Shown here: piece after piece, positions 5,226 to 11,682 of the stretch
Numbering within the stretch: position 1 is the first letter of the stretch
Layout: each line of letters begins with the position of its first letter
Origin: JANMDR01 sp043760555
Lineage (GTDB): Bacteria > Pseudomonadota > Gammaproteobacteria > Burkholderiales > Usitatibacteraceae
NCBI GenBank assembly: GCA_043760555.1
Contig: JAYUOW010000197.1
Location: 1-11,875, forward strand
Direction: 5' to 3'
DNA length: 11,875 bases
The notes under the pieces: model-generated
The model's input: only the letters and a program-made list of their open reading frames with translations
What the model was told of the DNA's origin: nothing
Databases searched by the model: none
Position numbers and translations under genes: made by a program

Positions 5226-5561
5226 ATGTTGAGCCTAATACTGCACCTCTCCGTAGCACTTTCGGGCGTGACGATGGCCGTGGTGGGTTATCCGCTTTGG
5301 AAAGGGGACATTGCGCCCAACGGCAGCTACGGTTTCCGAACAGCCCAAACTATCGATAAACCCGCGCTGTGGTTTGAAGTCAATCGCGCTACTGGGTTTG
5401 ATCTCTTTGTACTCGGCGTAACAGTGGCGGTATCTTGCATTATTTCGTACTTTATCTGGGGAAAATCAAAACCAAATGCCTCGATGCTGGCAAATGTTGC
5501 CGTGCTGGTTGTAGGCGCGGTTGCGACGACTGTTCATGGGTTTTGGTTGTTACGGACGTAG
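5226..5561 (+). CDS. SdpI-family small membrane protein
   Basis: The 111-residue protein has three hydrophobic segments: about 3-22, 58-77 and 88-109. Between the first and second is NGSYGFRTAQTIDKPALWFEVNRATG, matching the SdpI/YhfL signature 'GIRTPWTLxxxxxWxxxxRxxG'. SdpI in Bacillus gives immunity to the SdpC toxin; in most other bacteria family members have no known role, and no SdpC-like gene is seen here. AAGGAG (5215-5220) lies 5 bases before the ATG, which settles the start even though the frame is open further upstream through the rayT remnant. A TATACT -10-like box at 5192-5197 may serve as promoter, without a convincing -35. Confidence 0.75.
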   Translation: MLSLILHLSVALSGVTMAVVGYPLWKGDIAPNGSYGFRTAQTIDKPALWFEVNRATGFDLFVLGVTVAVSCIISYFIWGKSKPNASMLANVAVLVVGAVATTVHGFWLLRT

Positions 5562-5631
5562 CTTTGCGACGTAAAAACCTTGCATGCGCGCCACTGCCAC
5601 CCGTTAACCCCACCAAAAATTAAACCAGCTA

Positions 5632-5660
5632 TTGCTCTAACCTTGCATCCACGCTATAAT
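5632..5660 (+). promoter_or_regulatory. Promoter of tRNA-Pro
   Basis: TTGCTC (5632-5637) and a consensus TATAAT (5655-5660) are 17 bases apart. The -10 box ends 15 bases before the tRNA, as expected for a short tRNA leader. Confidence 0.7.
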
Positions 5661-5675
5661 GCACGGCTTGAATGT

Positions 5676-5752
5676 CGGAGTGTGGCGCAGCCCGGTAGCG
5701 CGCTTGCTTTGGGAGCAAGATGTCGAAGGTTCGAATCCTTTCACTCCGACCA
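5676..5752 (+). tRNA. tRNA-Pro (anticodon TGG)
   Basis: The 77-base gene folds as a standard cloverleaf: acceptor CGGAGTG with CACTCCG, anticodon stem CTTGC/GCAAG around TTTGGGA with anticodon TGG at 5710-5712, T-arm GAAGG-TTCGAAT-CCTTT, discriminator A, and an encoded CCA at 5750-5752. It decodes CCA and other CCN proline codons. Confidence 0.96.
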
Positions 5753-5979
5753 AGAACTTCTTAATGCTTTTTCTAGCGTTAAAAATTTGTTTTGCTGTAG
5801 CGGCTAATACGCCAACACACGCCAGCAAGTAGTTTCTCAAAAAAGTAAAATTCCCTCGCACAACGGCCAACCTTTGGTATCTCCTCAAATCAAGGTTTGT
5901 AATTCGTGAGCGTTTTACGTTAAATTAGTGGTTGTGCATGGGTAAGCGCCACATTAACGCCCAATGCAGAACAAATGCA

Positions 5980-6056
5980 GTGCCCGTAGCTCATCTGGAT
6001 AGAGCACCGGCCTTCTAAGCCGGGGGTAACAGGTTCGAGTCCTGTCGGGCGCACCA
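5980..6056 (+). tRNA. tRNA-Arg (anticodon TCT)
   Basis: The 77-base gene has acceptor GTGCCCG pairing with CGGGCGC (one T-G pair), anticodon stem CCGGC/GCCGG around CTTCTAA with anticodon TCT at 6014-6016, T-arm ACAGG-TTCGAGT-CCTGT, and an encoded CCA at 6054-6056. It reads AGA/AGG arginine codons. The 227 bases between the two tRNAs hold no gene or clear terminator. Confidence 0.96.
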
Positions 6057-6114
6057 ACACTTTTCTACAAATGATGCACGCGATCGGACTATAGCGCCTC
6101 GTTACGTGGCATCT

Positions 6115-6141
6115 CATTACATTGCGCGTCATTCTGTAATG
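6115..6141. promoter_or_regulatory. Inverted repeat upstream of the DUF1016 gene
   Basis: CATTACA (6115-6121) and TGTAATG (6135-6141) are exact inverted 7-mers separated by 13 bases, about 30-60 bases before the nuclease start. This spacing could suit a dimeric regulator. No clear sigma-70 promoter is seen in the interval, so support is weak. Confidence 0.25.
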
Positions 6142-6172
6142 CCTTCATCACCGCTGCTATCGCACTTCCAAA

Positions 6173-7351
6173 ATGACTAAAATCGCGCCGCAATCTACAC
6201 TTCCAGCAACCGGCGACGGTTACGTAGCGGTATGCAACGGCATTGTTGAAGTCGTGCATGCCGCCCGCGTGAGCGCCGCACGTAGCGTTAACGCGCTGAT
6301 GACCGCAAGCTATTGGGAAGTAGGTCGGCGCATCGTTGAAGCAGAGCAAAAAGGCAAGCGCCGAGCAGAATACGGTGAGCAGCTTATTGCGCGGCTTTCC
6401 ATTGATCTGACGGCCAAATTTGGGCGCGGGTTTAGCCGCCAAAATCTTCAGCAAATGCGGCAGTTCTACCAGACTTGGCCAATTTGCCAGACACTGTCTG
6501 GCAAATTGGCCAAAGCCGCAAAATTACCGAAAACTGAACAACGGACAGCGGCTAATTCCATCGCAACAGTCGGCATGCGGCCTAATTCGCGGCTACATGA
6601 ACTAGCTGAATTATTTCTACTCCCCTGGTCCGCCTACGTCCGCTTACTGAGCGTGCAAGACGAGTACGCACGCGCATTTTACGAAACCGAAGCGCTGCGT
6701 GGCGGGTGGAGTGTGCGGCAGCTTGATCGCCAAGTGGGCAGCCAATTTTACGAGCGCACCGCCCTTTCAAAAAATAAAACGGCCATGCTGACCAAAGGTG
6801 CAATCGCCAAACCTGAAGACATAGTGACGGCCGACGAAGCAATCAAAGATCCTTATGTACTAGAGTTTTTAAATCTAAAAGACGAATACTCAGAAGCCGA
6901 ACTGGAAGAAGCGTTGATACACCGCTTAGAAGACTTCCTGCTCGAGCTTGGCGGCGACTTTACGTTTGTTGGGCGTCAACGTCGCCTGCGTATTGACCAA
7001 ACTTGGTATCGGGTAGACCTGCTGTTTTACCACCGCCGCTTACGGTGCTTGGTCATCATTGATTTAAAACTAAGCGCACTTAACCATGCTGATGTCGGGC
7101 AAATGCATATGTACTGCAACTATGCCAAAGAAAATTGGACTCTGCAGGATGAAAATCCGCCCGTTGGCCTCATTCTATGTGCGGACAAAGGCCACGCTTT
7201 AGCGCGCTATGCGCTCGATGGCTTGCCCAACAAAATTATGGCCGCCAACTACCGCACCGTGCTGCCGGATGCGGCGTTGCTCGAAGCAGAGCTTGCAAAA
7301 ACGCGACGTCTGCTCGAAACGCACGGCAAACCATCCAAACCTAAAACATAA
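6173..7351 (+). CDS. DUF1016/YhcG-type PDDEXK nuclease domain protein
   Basis: The 392-residue protein has the two-part family layout. The N-terminal DUF1016 region, about 20-200, includes ALMTASYWEVGRRIVE, LSIDLTAKFGRGFSRQNLQQMRQFY, LPWSAYVRLLSV and ALRGGWSVRQLDRQ. The C-terminal PDDEXK-like nuclease domain, about 225-370, carries D282 in YRVDLLFYHR, the D297-x-K299 pair in VIIDLKL, and Q310 in DVGQMHMYCNYA. These genes often sit near restriction-modification and other defence genes; the cellular role is poorly known. The segment about 101-145 (TWPICQTLSGKLAK onward) between conserved blocks is variable in the family and here is partly encoded by a 39-bp palindrome. No ribosome binding site is obvious before the ATG at 6173. 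It lies 15 bases upstream of roxA and may be co-transcribed. Confidence 0.88.
   Translation: MTKIAPQSTLPATGDGYVAVCNGIVEVVHAARVSAARSVNALMTASYWEVGRRIVEAEQKGKRRAEYGEQLIARLSIDLTAKFGRGFSRQNLQQMRQFYQTWPICQTLSGKLAKAAKLPKTEQRTAANSIATVGMRPNSRLHELAELFLLPWSAYVRLLSVQDEYARAFYETEALRGGWSVRQLDRQVGSQFYERTALSKNKTAMLTKGAIAKPEDIVTADEAIKDPYVLEFLNLKDEYSEAELEEALIHRLEDFLLELGGDFTFVGRQRRLRIDQTWYRVDLLFYHRRLRCLVIIDLKLSALNHADVGQMHMYCNYAKENWTLQDENPPVGLILCADKGHALARYALDGLPNKIMAANYRTVLPDAALLEAELAKTRRLLETHGKPSKPKT
6475..6513. repeat. 39-bp palindrome inside the DUF1016 coding sequence
   Basis: Arms TTGGCCAATTTGCCAGACA (6475-6493) and its exact complement (6495-6513) surround a single C. The palindrome codes residues about 101-114. 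It would form a very strong hairpin in mRNA or a cruciform in DNA. Confidence 0.95.
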
Positions 7352-7366
7352 ATTACCAACAAACTC

Positions 7367-8599
7367 ATGCCCACACCAGCACACCAACCTCTGCCCCAAC
7401 TTGGCGGCTTAACCGCCACACAGTTTCTAAACCAATATTGGGGCAAAAAGCCGCTGCTGATTCGTCAAGCTTTTGCAAATTTTGAACGCGACAATCAGCC
7501 GTTTAATATTGCCGATGTACTCAAGCTTAGCGGTTACGACGAAGCGCAAGCGCGGCTAATAAGCCAGCCAAAAAAAAGCGGAAAATCCGCGTGGAATATG
7601 GCGCGCGGGCCTTTTCGTAAAAAGCATTTTGACGCGTTAAAAGGTGAAAAGTGGACGGTGCTAGTACAAGACACCCAGCATTTTTCCCACGAAGCGCACG
7701 CGTTGTTGGCGCACTTTGATTTTGTTTCTCATGACCGTATTGACGACCTGATGGTGAGCTATGCCGCTGCAGGTGGCGGCGTGGGGCCGCATGTCGATTC
7801 GTACGATGTGTTTTTGCTGCAAGGCACGGGGCAGCGCCGCTGGCAAATATCAAAACAAACGGATTTGGAATGGGTAAAAGACGCGCCTTTGCGTATTTTA
7901 AAAAATTTCCAAGCCGAAGATGAATGGGTTTTAGAAGCGGGCGATATGCTTTATTTGCCGCCCGGTTATGCCCACAACGGCGTTGCAGAAAATGATTGTT
8001 TAACGTGGTCAATCGGCTTTCGTGCGCCCGCGCGCGAAGAGCTTTTGGGAGCCTATTTGGACTATCAACGCGATAGCCTAAAACCAACCGGTGTGCTGCA
8101 AGAAAGCGCGCGCCTAGCCACCGAACAACCTGGCACCTTAAGTGCGCAAAGCTTGCAAGATTATGTAACCGCGCTGCAAGTACCCCCGCCCACCAAACAG
8201 CAGATGATAGAATTTATCGGTGGGTATTTAACGGTGCCTAAAAACCACGTTTTGTTTTTGCCGCCTGAAGAAGAAACAAGCGTAGCCATATTCGCCCGCG
8301 AAGCCAGTAAACACGGGCTTAAGCTGGATTTACGCTCACGCATGATGCGCATCGACGATGACGCTAAACCGCATTTTTTTATCAACGGCTTTAGTGCAGA
8401 AAATAACACCCACATTGGCGCGCCAAAAAATATTGTGCTCGACACTGCCTTACCCGAAATAGCAGCGCTGTTTTCAGCCTTAGCCCATACCCGCCAAGCC
8501 GCGCCCGCCCTCGTGCGTGCCGCCATTCAACACGCTGGAGTGAAAGCGGTGCTGCACGACTGGTTAGACAACGGTTACATTGAATATTTACTTAACTAA
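7367..8599 (+). CDS. roxA: Ribosomal protein L16 arginine hydroxylase RoxA (YcfD-like JmjC oxygenase)
   Basis: This is a 410-residue Fe(II)/2-oxoglutarate oxygenase. The JmjC/cupin core shows the iron triad H142-x-D144 (GVGPHVDSYDVFLLQ) and H203 (PPGYAHNGVA). The N-terminal GLTATQFLNQYWGKKPLLIR is typical of the YcfD/ROX family, as are GPFRKKHF and WTVLVQDTQHF. E. coli YcfD (373 residues) hydroxylates an arginine of ribosomal protein L16 and acts in the cytoplasm; this protein is slightly longer. The C-terminal third (about 235-410) fits the dimerisation and winged-helix part of the family. No clear Shine-Dalgarno sequence precedes the ATG. The DUF7931-like gene follows after 7 bases, so the two form an operon. 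Confidence 0.92.
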   Translation: MPTPAHQPLPQLGGLTATQFLNQYWGKKPLLIRQAFANFERDNQPFNIADVLKLSGYDEAQARLISQPKKSGKSAWNMARGPFRKKHFDALKGEKWTVLVQDTQHFSHEAHALLAHFDFVSHDRIDDLMVSYAAAGGGVGPHVDSYDVFLLQGTGQRRWQISKQTDLEWVKDAPLRILKNFQAEDEWVLEAGDMLYLPPGYAHNGVAENDCLTWSIGFRAPAREELLGAYLDYQRDSLKPTGVLQESARLATEQPGTLSAQSLQDYVTALQVPPPTKQQMIEFIGGYLTVPKNHVLFLPPEEETSVAIFAREASKHGLKLDLRSRMMRIDDDAKPHFFINGFSAENNTHIGAPKNIVLDTALPEIAALFSALAHTRQAAPALVRAAIQHAGVKAVLHDWLDNGYIEYLLN

Positions 8600-8606
8600 T
8601 TCCATC

Positions 8607-9095
8607 ATGCAACCACAACGAATTTATAAACTCATTGAAGGCAATGTAGATGCACAACCCGCCATTGAAGCCGTGGTGTTGTTGGCAAAATCAAAGCTTG
8701 ATATTTTTGACGTGACGCTTAGAGATCGCGGCTTCACGTCTCCCGGCAGAATAGATGCGCTGCGCAAAACCCTCCTTGCCAATAGAAGCATGAAAATTCG
8801 CATTGCTTTGCATCAGCCCGCAAGTTTTGCAGCTGACTTTCCGCGCCTAATGATTTTAATGCAGCAATTTTCGGCTAATTTTGCGATTCATAAGACCAAA
8901 GGTGCCGCGAGCGAGGCGAGCGACCCGCTCATCATTGCCGACGGCACACACTTTTGGCACAAGCTTCATAAGGATCATCCGCGTTCGGTGATGACACTCT
9001 ATGACGCTGTTGAAACGCAGCCCTGGGTTGATCGGTTTGAAGAAATTTGGGAAAGCTCCGAACTCGCCGTATCTGCTTTCACGGTTGGCTTATAA
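8607..9095 (+). CDS. DUF7931-type protein encoded next to roxA
   Basis: The 162-residue protein matches, from memory, the pattern of a domain found beside or fused to GNAT acetyltransferases near roxA in betaproteobacteria: LAKSKLDIFDVTLRDRGFTSPGRIDALRKTLL, then ADFPRLMILMQQFSANFAIHKT, then PLIIADGTHFWHKLHKDHPRS and RFEEIWESSE. Here the domain stands alone with no acetyltransferase part. The alternation of strands and helices with paired HFWHK residues suggests a phospholipase-D-like fold, but I do not see an HKD catalytic motif. I chose the ATG at 8607; a TTG nine codons earlier overlaps the roxA end and is less likely. Function unknown; co-transcription with roxA suggests a role connected to ribosome modification. 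Confidence 0.7.
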   Translation: MQPQRIYKLIEGNVDAQPAIEAVVLLAKSKLDIFDVTLRDRGFTSPGRIDALRKTLLANRSMKIRIALHQPASFAADFPRLMILMQQFSANFAIHKTKGAASEASDPLIIADGTHFWHKLHKDHPRSVMTLYDAVETQPWVDRFEEIWESSELAVSAFTVGL

Positions 9096-9106
9096 TTCAA
9101 TTTTCC

Positions 9107-9137
9107 TTGACAATATACCTTGAAGATGCCCTATTTT
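9107..9137 (+). promoter_or_regulatory. Possible creA promoter overlapping the palindrome
   Basis: TTGACA (9107-9112) is a perfect -35 box. The best -10 (TATTTT at 9132-9137, spacer 19) falls in the loop of the palindrome, so spacing is longer than ideal. If real, the hairpin would sit across the promoter. Confidence 0.35.
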
Positions 9138-9155
9138 AGGGCATCTTCAAGGTAT
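9115..9155. repeat. Palindromic dispersed repeat, copy B
   Basis: This is a perfect 19-bp inverted repeat (9115-9133 with 9137-9155) around a TTT loop, with core AGATGCCCTATTTT and AGGGCATCTTC. It is shared with the diverged copy at 5097-5135. It lies between the DUF7931 gene and creA. No T-run follows on either strand, so a plain rho-independent terminator is not supported, although the hairpin could still affect mRNA ends. Confidence 0.9.
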
Positions 9156-9180
9156 TAATGAAAAAAATAGAAAGATTACA

Positions 9181-9669
9181 ATGCTGTCAACAATAAAATT
9201 TGCACTTACATTCGCTGCCTTGACGAGTTGCTTATTGCATTCCACCATAAGCCTCGCCGAAGAAATAGGCGCTGTGGATACGCAATTTGTATGGACGGGG
9301 CCCGACCATAAAATAGTGGTGGAAGCCTTTGACGACCCGAGCGTAACAGGGGTGGCCTGCTACGTATCCCGCGCCAAAACCGGTGGCTTTAAAGGGGCTA
9401 TTGGCTTGGCCAAAGACCCGTCCCGCTTTTCGGTAGCGTGTCGCCAAATAGGCGCAATCACGTTTACCAAGCCGCTACCCAAACAAGAAGAAGTGTTTAA
9501 AGAAGGCGCGTCGTTTGTGTTCAAACACGTGCGTGTGGTGCGCATTGTGGACGTAAAACGCAACACCCTCACCTATCTAACCTATTCGGATCGCGTGATT
9601 GACGGCTTTCCGGATAACGCCATCACCGCCGTTGCAATATTGGATAAAAAAATACCCATGAAAGACTGA
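9181..9669 (+). CDS. creA: CreA family exported protein
   Basis: The 162-residue protein has an N-terminal signal peptide (TIKFALTFAALTSCLLHSTISLA, cleavage after residue 26). The mature part carries the CreA signature from the start: EIGAVDTQFVWTGPDHKIVVEAFDDPSVTGVACYVSRAKTGGFKGAIGLAKDPSRFSVACRQIG. Two cysteines (in GVACYV and SVACRQ) are typical. CreA is a conserved periplasmic protein of proteobacteria with no established biochemical role; despite the name it is separate from the CreBC regulators. Only a weak AGAAAG precedes the ATG at 9181. It appears to be a single-gene unit. Confidence 0.93.
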   Translation: MLSTIKFALTFAALTSCLLHSTISLAEEIGAVDTQFVWTGPDHKIVVEAFDDPSVTGVACYVSRAKTGGFKGAIGLAKDPSRFSVACRQIGAITFTKPLPKQEEVFKEGASFVFKHVRVVRIVDVKRNTLTYLTYSDRVIDGFPDNAITAVAILDKKIPMKD

Positions 9670-9677
9670 ATCAGTTG

Positions 9678-9689
9678 AGCGCATGCGCT
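9678..9689. repeat. 12-bp perfect palindrome before rdgC
   Basis: AGCGCATGCGCT is self-complementary and lies between creA and rdgC. It could be an operator or a chance GC palindrome. No matching partner was noticed elsewhere in the window. Confidence 0.35.
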
Positions 9690-9739
9690 ACACTTCGTCT
9701 CCCTTTTTATTTTAGCTAACTAGCTGCGGAATCTACTTT

Positions 9740-10687
9740 ATGTGGTTTAGAAATTTGCAACTGTATCGCGTGCCTGCCAACTGGCAAATGACTGTAGAAG
9801 CCCTAAATACGCAGCTTTCCCGCTATCCGTTACGTCCCTGCACAGGTTTTGAAATGCAAACCCAAGGCTGGACAGCACCGCGCGCGTTGCCTGAAGAACT
9901 TGAGCCATCGCTCGTGTATTCCGTAGCCGGACAATTTTTATTGCAGCTTACGGTAGAGAAAAAATTGCTGCCATCCTCAGTCATCAAGCAGGAAATGGTA
10001 GACAAAGCCATCGCGCTTGAAAACCAGCAAGGTTTCAAAGTAGGCCGCAAACAAATGCGCGAAATTAAAGAGCATGTAACCAACGATTTACTGCCCCGCG
10101 CTTTCTCGGTACGCGCCAGCACCAAGGTATGGATTAACCCGCAAACAGGTTTAGTCGCCGTTGATTCTGCCACCCCCGCCAAGGCCGAATTGATTGTCGC
10201 CCTACTTTGTAAATCCGTACCCGGCTTGCCGCTAATCCGCGTGGACACCACAAAATCACCCGCAAGCTGCATGACCGGCTGGCTGGCAGCCGACGAAGCC
10301 CCACAAGGCTTTAGCATCGACCAAGACACGGAACTACGCGCATCCGACGACACCAAGGCCACCTTGCGTTTAACGCGCCAAAGCATGGCCGTCGATGAAG
10401 CCAATAACCACATCACCCAAGGCAAACAATGCGTGCGCTTAGCCATGACCTGGCAAAACCGCGTGTCGTTTATTTTGAGCGAAACCTTCGTGATTAAGCG
10501 CGTAGCGCCGGTGGACGTAGTAACCGAAACCGATAGCGGGGACGATGCCGACGAACGCTTTGACGCTGACTTCGTGATGATGGCAGGCGAAGTAACCAAG
10601 ATGACCGATGATTTAATTGATGCGCTGGGTGGCGAAGGCGGCGGCGCGGCGGGAGATGTTGCGACGGGCGAAGGCGCACCGTTTTAA
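9740..10687 (+). CDS. rdgC: Recombination-associated protein RdgC
   Basis: The 315-residue protein begins MWFRNLQLYRVPANW, the hallmark of RdgC, and keeps family blocks such as LEPSLVYSVAGQFLLQLTVEKKLLPSSVIK, QGFKVGRKQMREIKEHVTNDLLPRAFS and VWINPQTGLVAVDSATPAKAE. RdgC is a nucleoid-associated protein that forms a ring-shaped dimer around DNA and limits RecA filament formation. Family length is about 300 residues, so it is complete. The C-terminus has an extra acidic and glycine-rich tail (GGEGGGAAGDVATGEG). The ATG at 9740 is supported by the conserved N-terminus; the ribosome binding site (GCGGAA) is weak and rather far away. Confidence 0.95.
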   Translation: MWFRNLQLYRVPANWQMTVEALNTQLSRYPLRPCTGFEMQTQGWTAPRALPEELEPSLVYSVAGQFLLQLTVEKKLLPSSVIKQEMVDKAIALENQQGFKVGRKQMREIKEHVTNDLLPRAFSVRASTKVWINPQTGLVAVDSATPAKAELIVALLCKSVPGLPLIRVDTTKSPASCMTGWLAADEAPQGFSIDQDTELRASDDTKATLRLTRQSMAVDEANNHITQGKQCVRLAMTWQNRVSFILSETFVIKRVAPVDVVTETDSGDDADERFDADFVMMAGEVTKMTDDLIDALGGEGGGAAGDVATGEGAPF

Positions 10688-10724
10688 ACACCGCTAAATA
10701 AAATTAGAAACTAGGTGAAACGTA

Positions 10725-11342
10725 ATGAATCAAGACTCTCAAAACACTGAACAAAATAGCAACCCCTACGCTGCGCCCCAAGCAGCGCTAGAAATTCAAA
10801 GCGATGCTGCCTCTGGTTTTTATGTTGTTGGTAAAACTAAGTTTTTGCTACTATTTATCTCCACATTAAGCATCTATGGCTTGTATTGGTTTTATCGGCA
10901 GTGGCACGCACAAAAGCAGCAAGATGGCAGCAATATTTGGCCGGTTCCTCGCGCTATATTCAGCATCTTTTACACCACATCGCTCACCCAGTTGATTGAT
11001 TTACGGTTGAAACGCCAAAATATAAGCTACGAATGGATGCCCCATACCGCTGCTGGCGTGTACATATTTTTTTCTATTTTATCCACCGTGTGCTCCGTCA
11101 TGGCTAACAAGGGTATCGGCGCACCTGCGACCGACTTAGCGATGTATCTAACGCTCCCTCCAGTGACATGGGCAATTTGGAAAATACAAGATGCGATAAA
11201 CCATGCGTGTGACGATGCGAAGGGAGAAACCAACAATAATCTCACGGTAGCCAACTATATTTGGATGGCGATAGGCGTGCTGCTTTGGGCGCTGGTGTTG
11301 TTAGGGACTTGGACAATATTGGGTGGGGAAATTGGGGATTGA
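10725..11342 (+). CDS. Multi-spanning membrane protein with NPYAAP N-terminus
   Basis: The 205-residue protein has a soluble N-terminus with NPYAAPQA (13-20), a motif seen at the start of many unassigned proteobacterial membrane proteins. It then has hydrophobic stretches at about 38-57, 76-90, 108-126, 134-152 and 178-199, suggesting four or five membrane spans. Between the first two lies YGLYWFYRQWHAQKQQDGSNIWPVPRAIFSIF, a pattern like other inner-membrane proteins of unknown role with 'YxxYWFYRxW'. AGGTGA (10713-10718) precedes the ATG at 10725, supporting the start. It lies 37 bases after rdgC and could share its transcript. No function assigned. Confidence 0.7.
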   Translation: MNQDSQNTEQNSNPYAAPQAALEIQSDAASGFYVVGKTKFLLLFISTLSIYGLYWFYRQWHAQKQQDGSNIWPVPRAIFSIFYTTSLTQLIDLRLKRQNISYEWMPHTAAGVYIFFSILSTVCSVMANKGIGAPATDLAMYLTLPPVTWAIWKIQDAINHACDDAKGETNNNLTVANYIWMAIGVLLWALVLLGTWTILGGEIGD

Positions 11343-11386
11343 TGGGATTCACGCTTTTCGCAAGAGCACCGAATGAAGTGAACCGC

Positions 11387-11414
11387 TTGACAGCGAGCAA
11401 TACCGGAGTATCTT
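11387..11414 (+). promoter_or_regulatory. Promoter of the DUF433/DUF5615 module
   Basis: TTGACA (11387-11392) and TATCTT (11409-11414) are separated by 16 bases. Transcription would begin near 11421, giving a leader of about 25 bases that contains AAGGAG at 11431-11436. Confidence 0.6.
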
Positions 11415-11445
11415 GTATGTTCTCGCCGTAAAGGAGCCTGCACTA

Positions 11446-11682
11446 ATGAGCACAGCATTCGCCAACCGCATCACCACAAATTCCGAAATTTGCCACGGCA
11501 AACCCTGCGTTCGCGGCCTGCGCTACCCAGTTGAAACCATTTTAGAATGGCTGAACGCAGGCATGTCGATCGAAAATATTTTGGCTGACTATGAAGATTT
11601 AGAGCGGGAAGACATTTTGGCGGCGCTCAATTATGCATCTCGGATCGTCAAACTAAAAAGCATTGAATCCCTTGCCGCATGA
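11446..11682 (+). CDS. DUF433 antitoxin
   Basis: The 78-residue protein carries the DUF433 pattern: ITTNSEICHGKPCVRGLRYPVETILEWLNAGMSIENILADYEDLEREDILAALNYA. DUF433 is a winged-helix-like DNA-binding domain known as the antitoxin partner of DUF5615 PIN-like toxins. An earlier TTG at 11413 is open in frame, but AAGGAG lies 9 bases before the ATG at 11446 and the family begins there. The stop overlaps the next start as ATGA, the usual coupled arrangement. It should repress its own promoter and bind the downstream toxin. Confidence 0.9.
   Translation: MSTAFANRITTNSEICHGKPCVRGLRYPVETILEWLNAGMSIENILADYEDLEREDILAALNYASRIVKLKSIESLAA

Noticed and set aside
5637..5888. Minus-strand frame with GVKGFEPSTSCSQSKRATGL
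   Set aside because: It is antisense to tRNA-Pro; this is a well-known false protein made by reading tRNA genes backwards.
5676..6056. tRNA genes as integration site of a genomic island
   Set aside because: I saw no integrase and no repeated tRNA 3' end in the window, so attachment sites are not supported.
5920..6132. Minus-strand frame with VRPTGLEPVTPGLEGRCSIQ
   Set aside because: It is antisense to tRNA-Arg and is the same kind of artefact.
7527..8087. Minus-strand frame opposite roxA
   Set aside because: It is rich in Arg, His and Ala without recognisable motifs, and lies opposite the conserved JmjC coding region.
9115..9155. Palindrome as an ordinary rho-independent terminator
   Set aside because: The stem is strong, but no T-run follows on either strand, and a diverged copy occurs elsewhere in another context.
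9823..10599. Long minus-strand frame opposite rdgC
   Set aside because: It is a shadow of rdgC with low-complexity composition; the plus strand encodes a clear RdgC.
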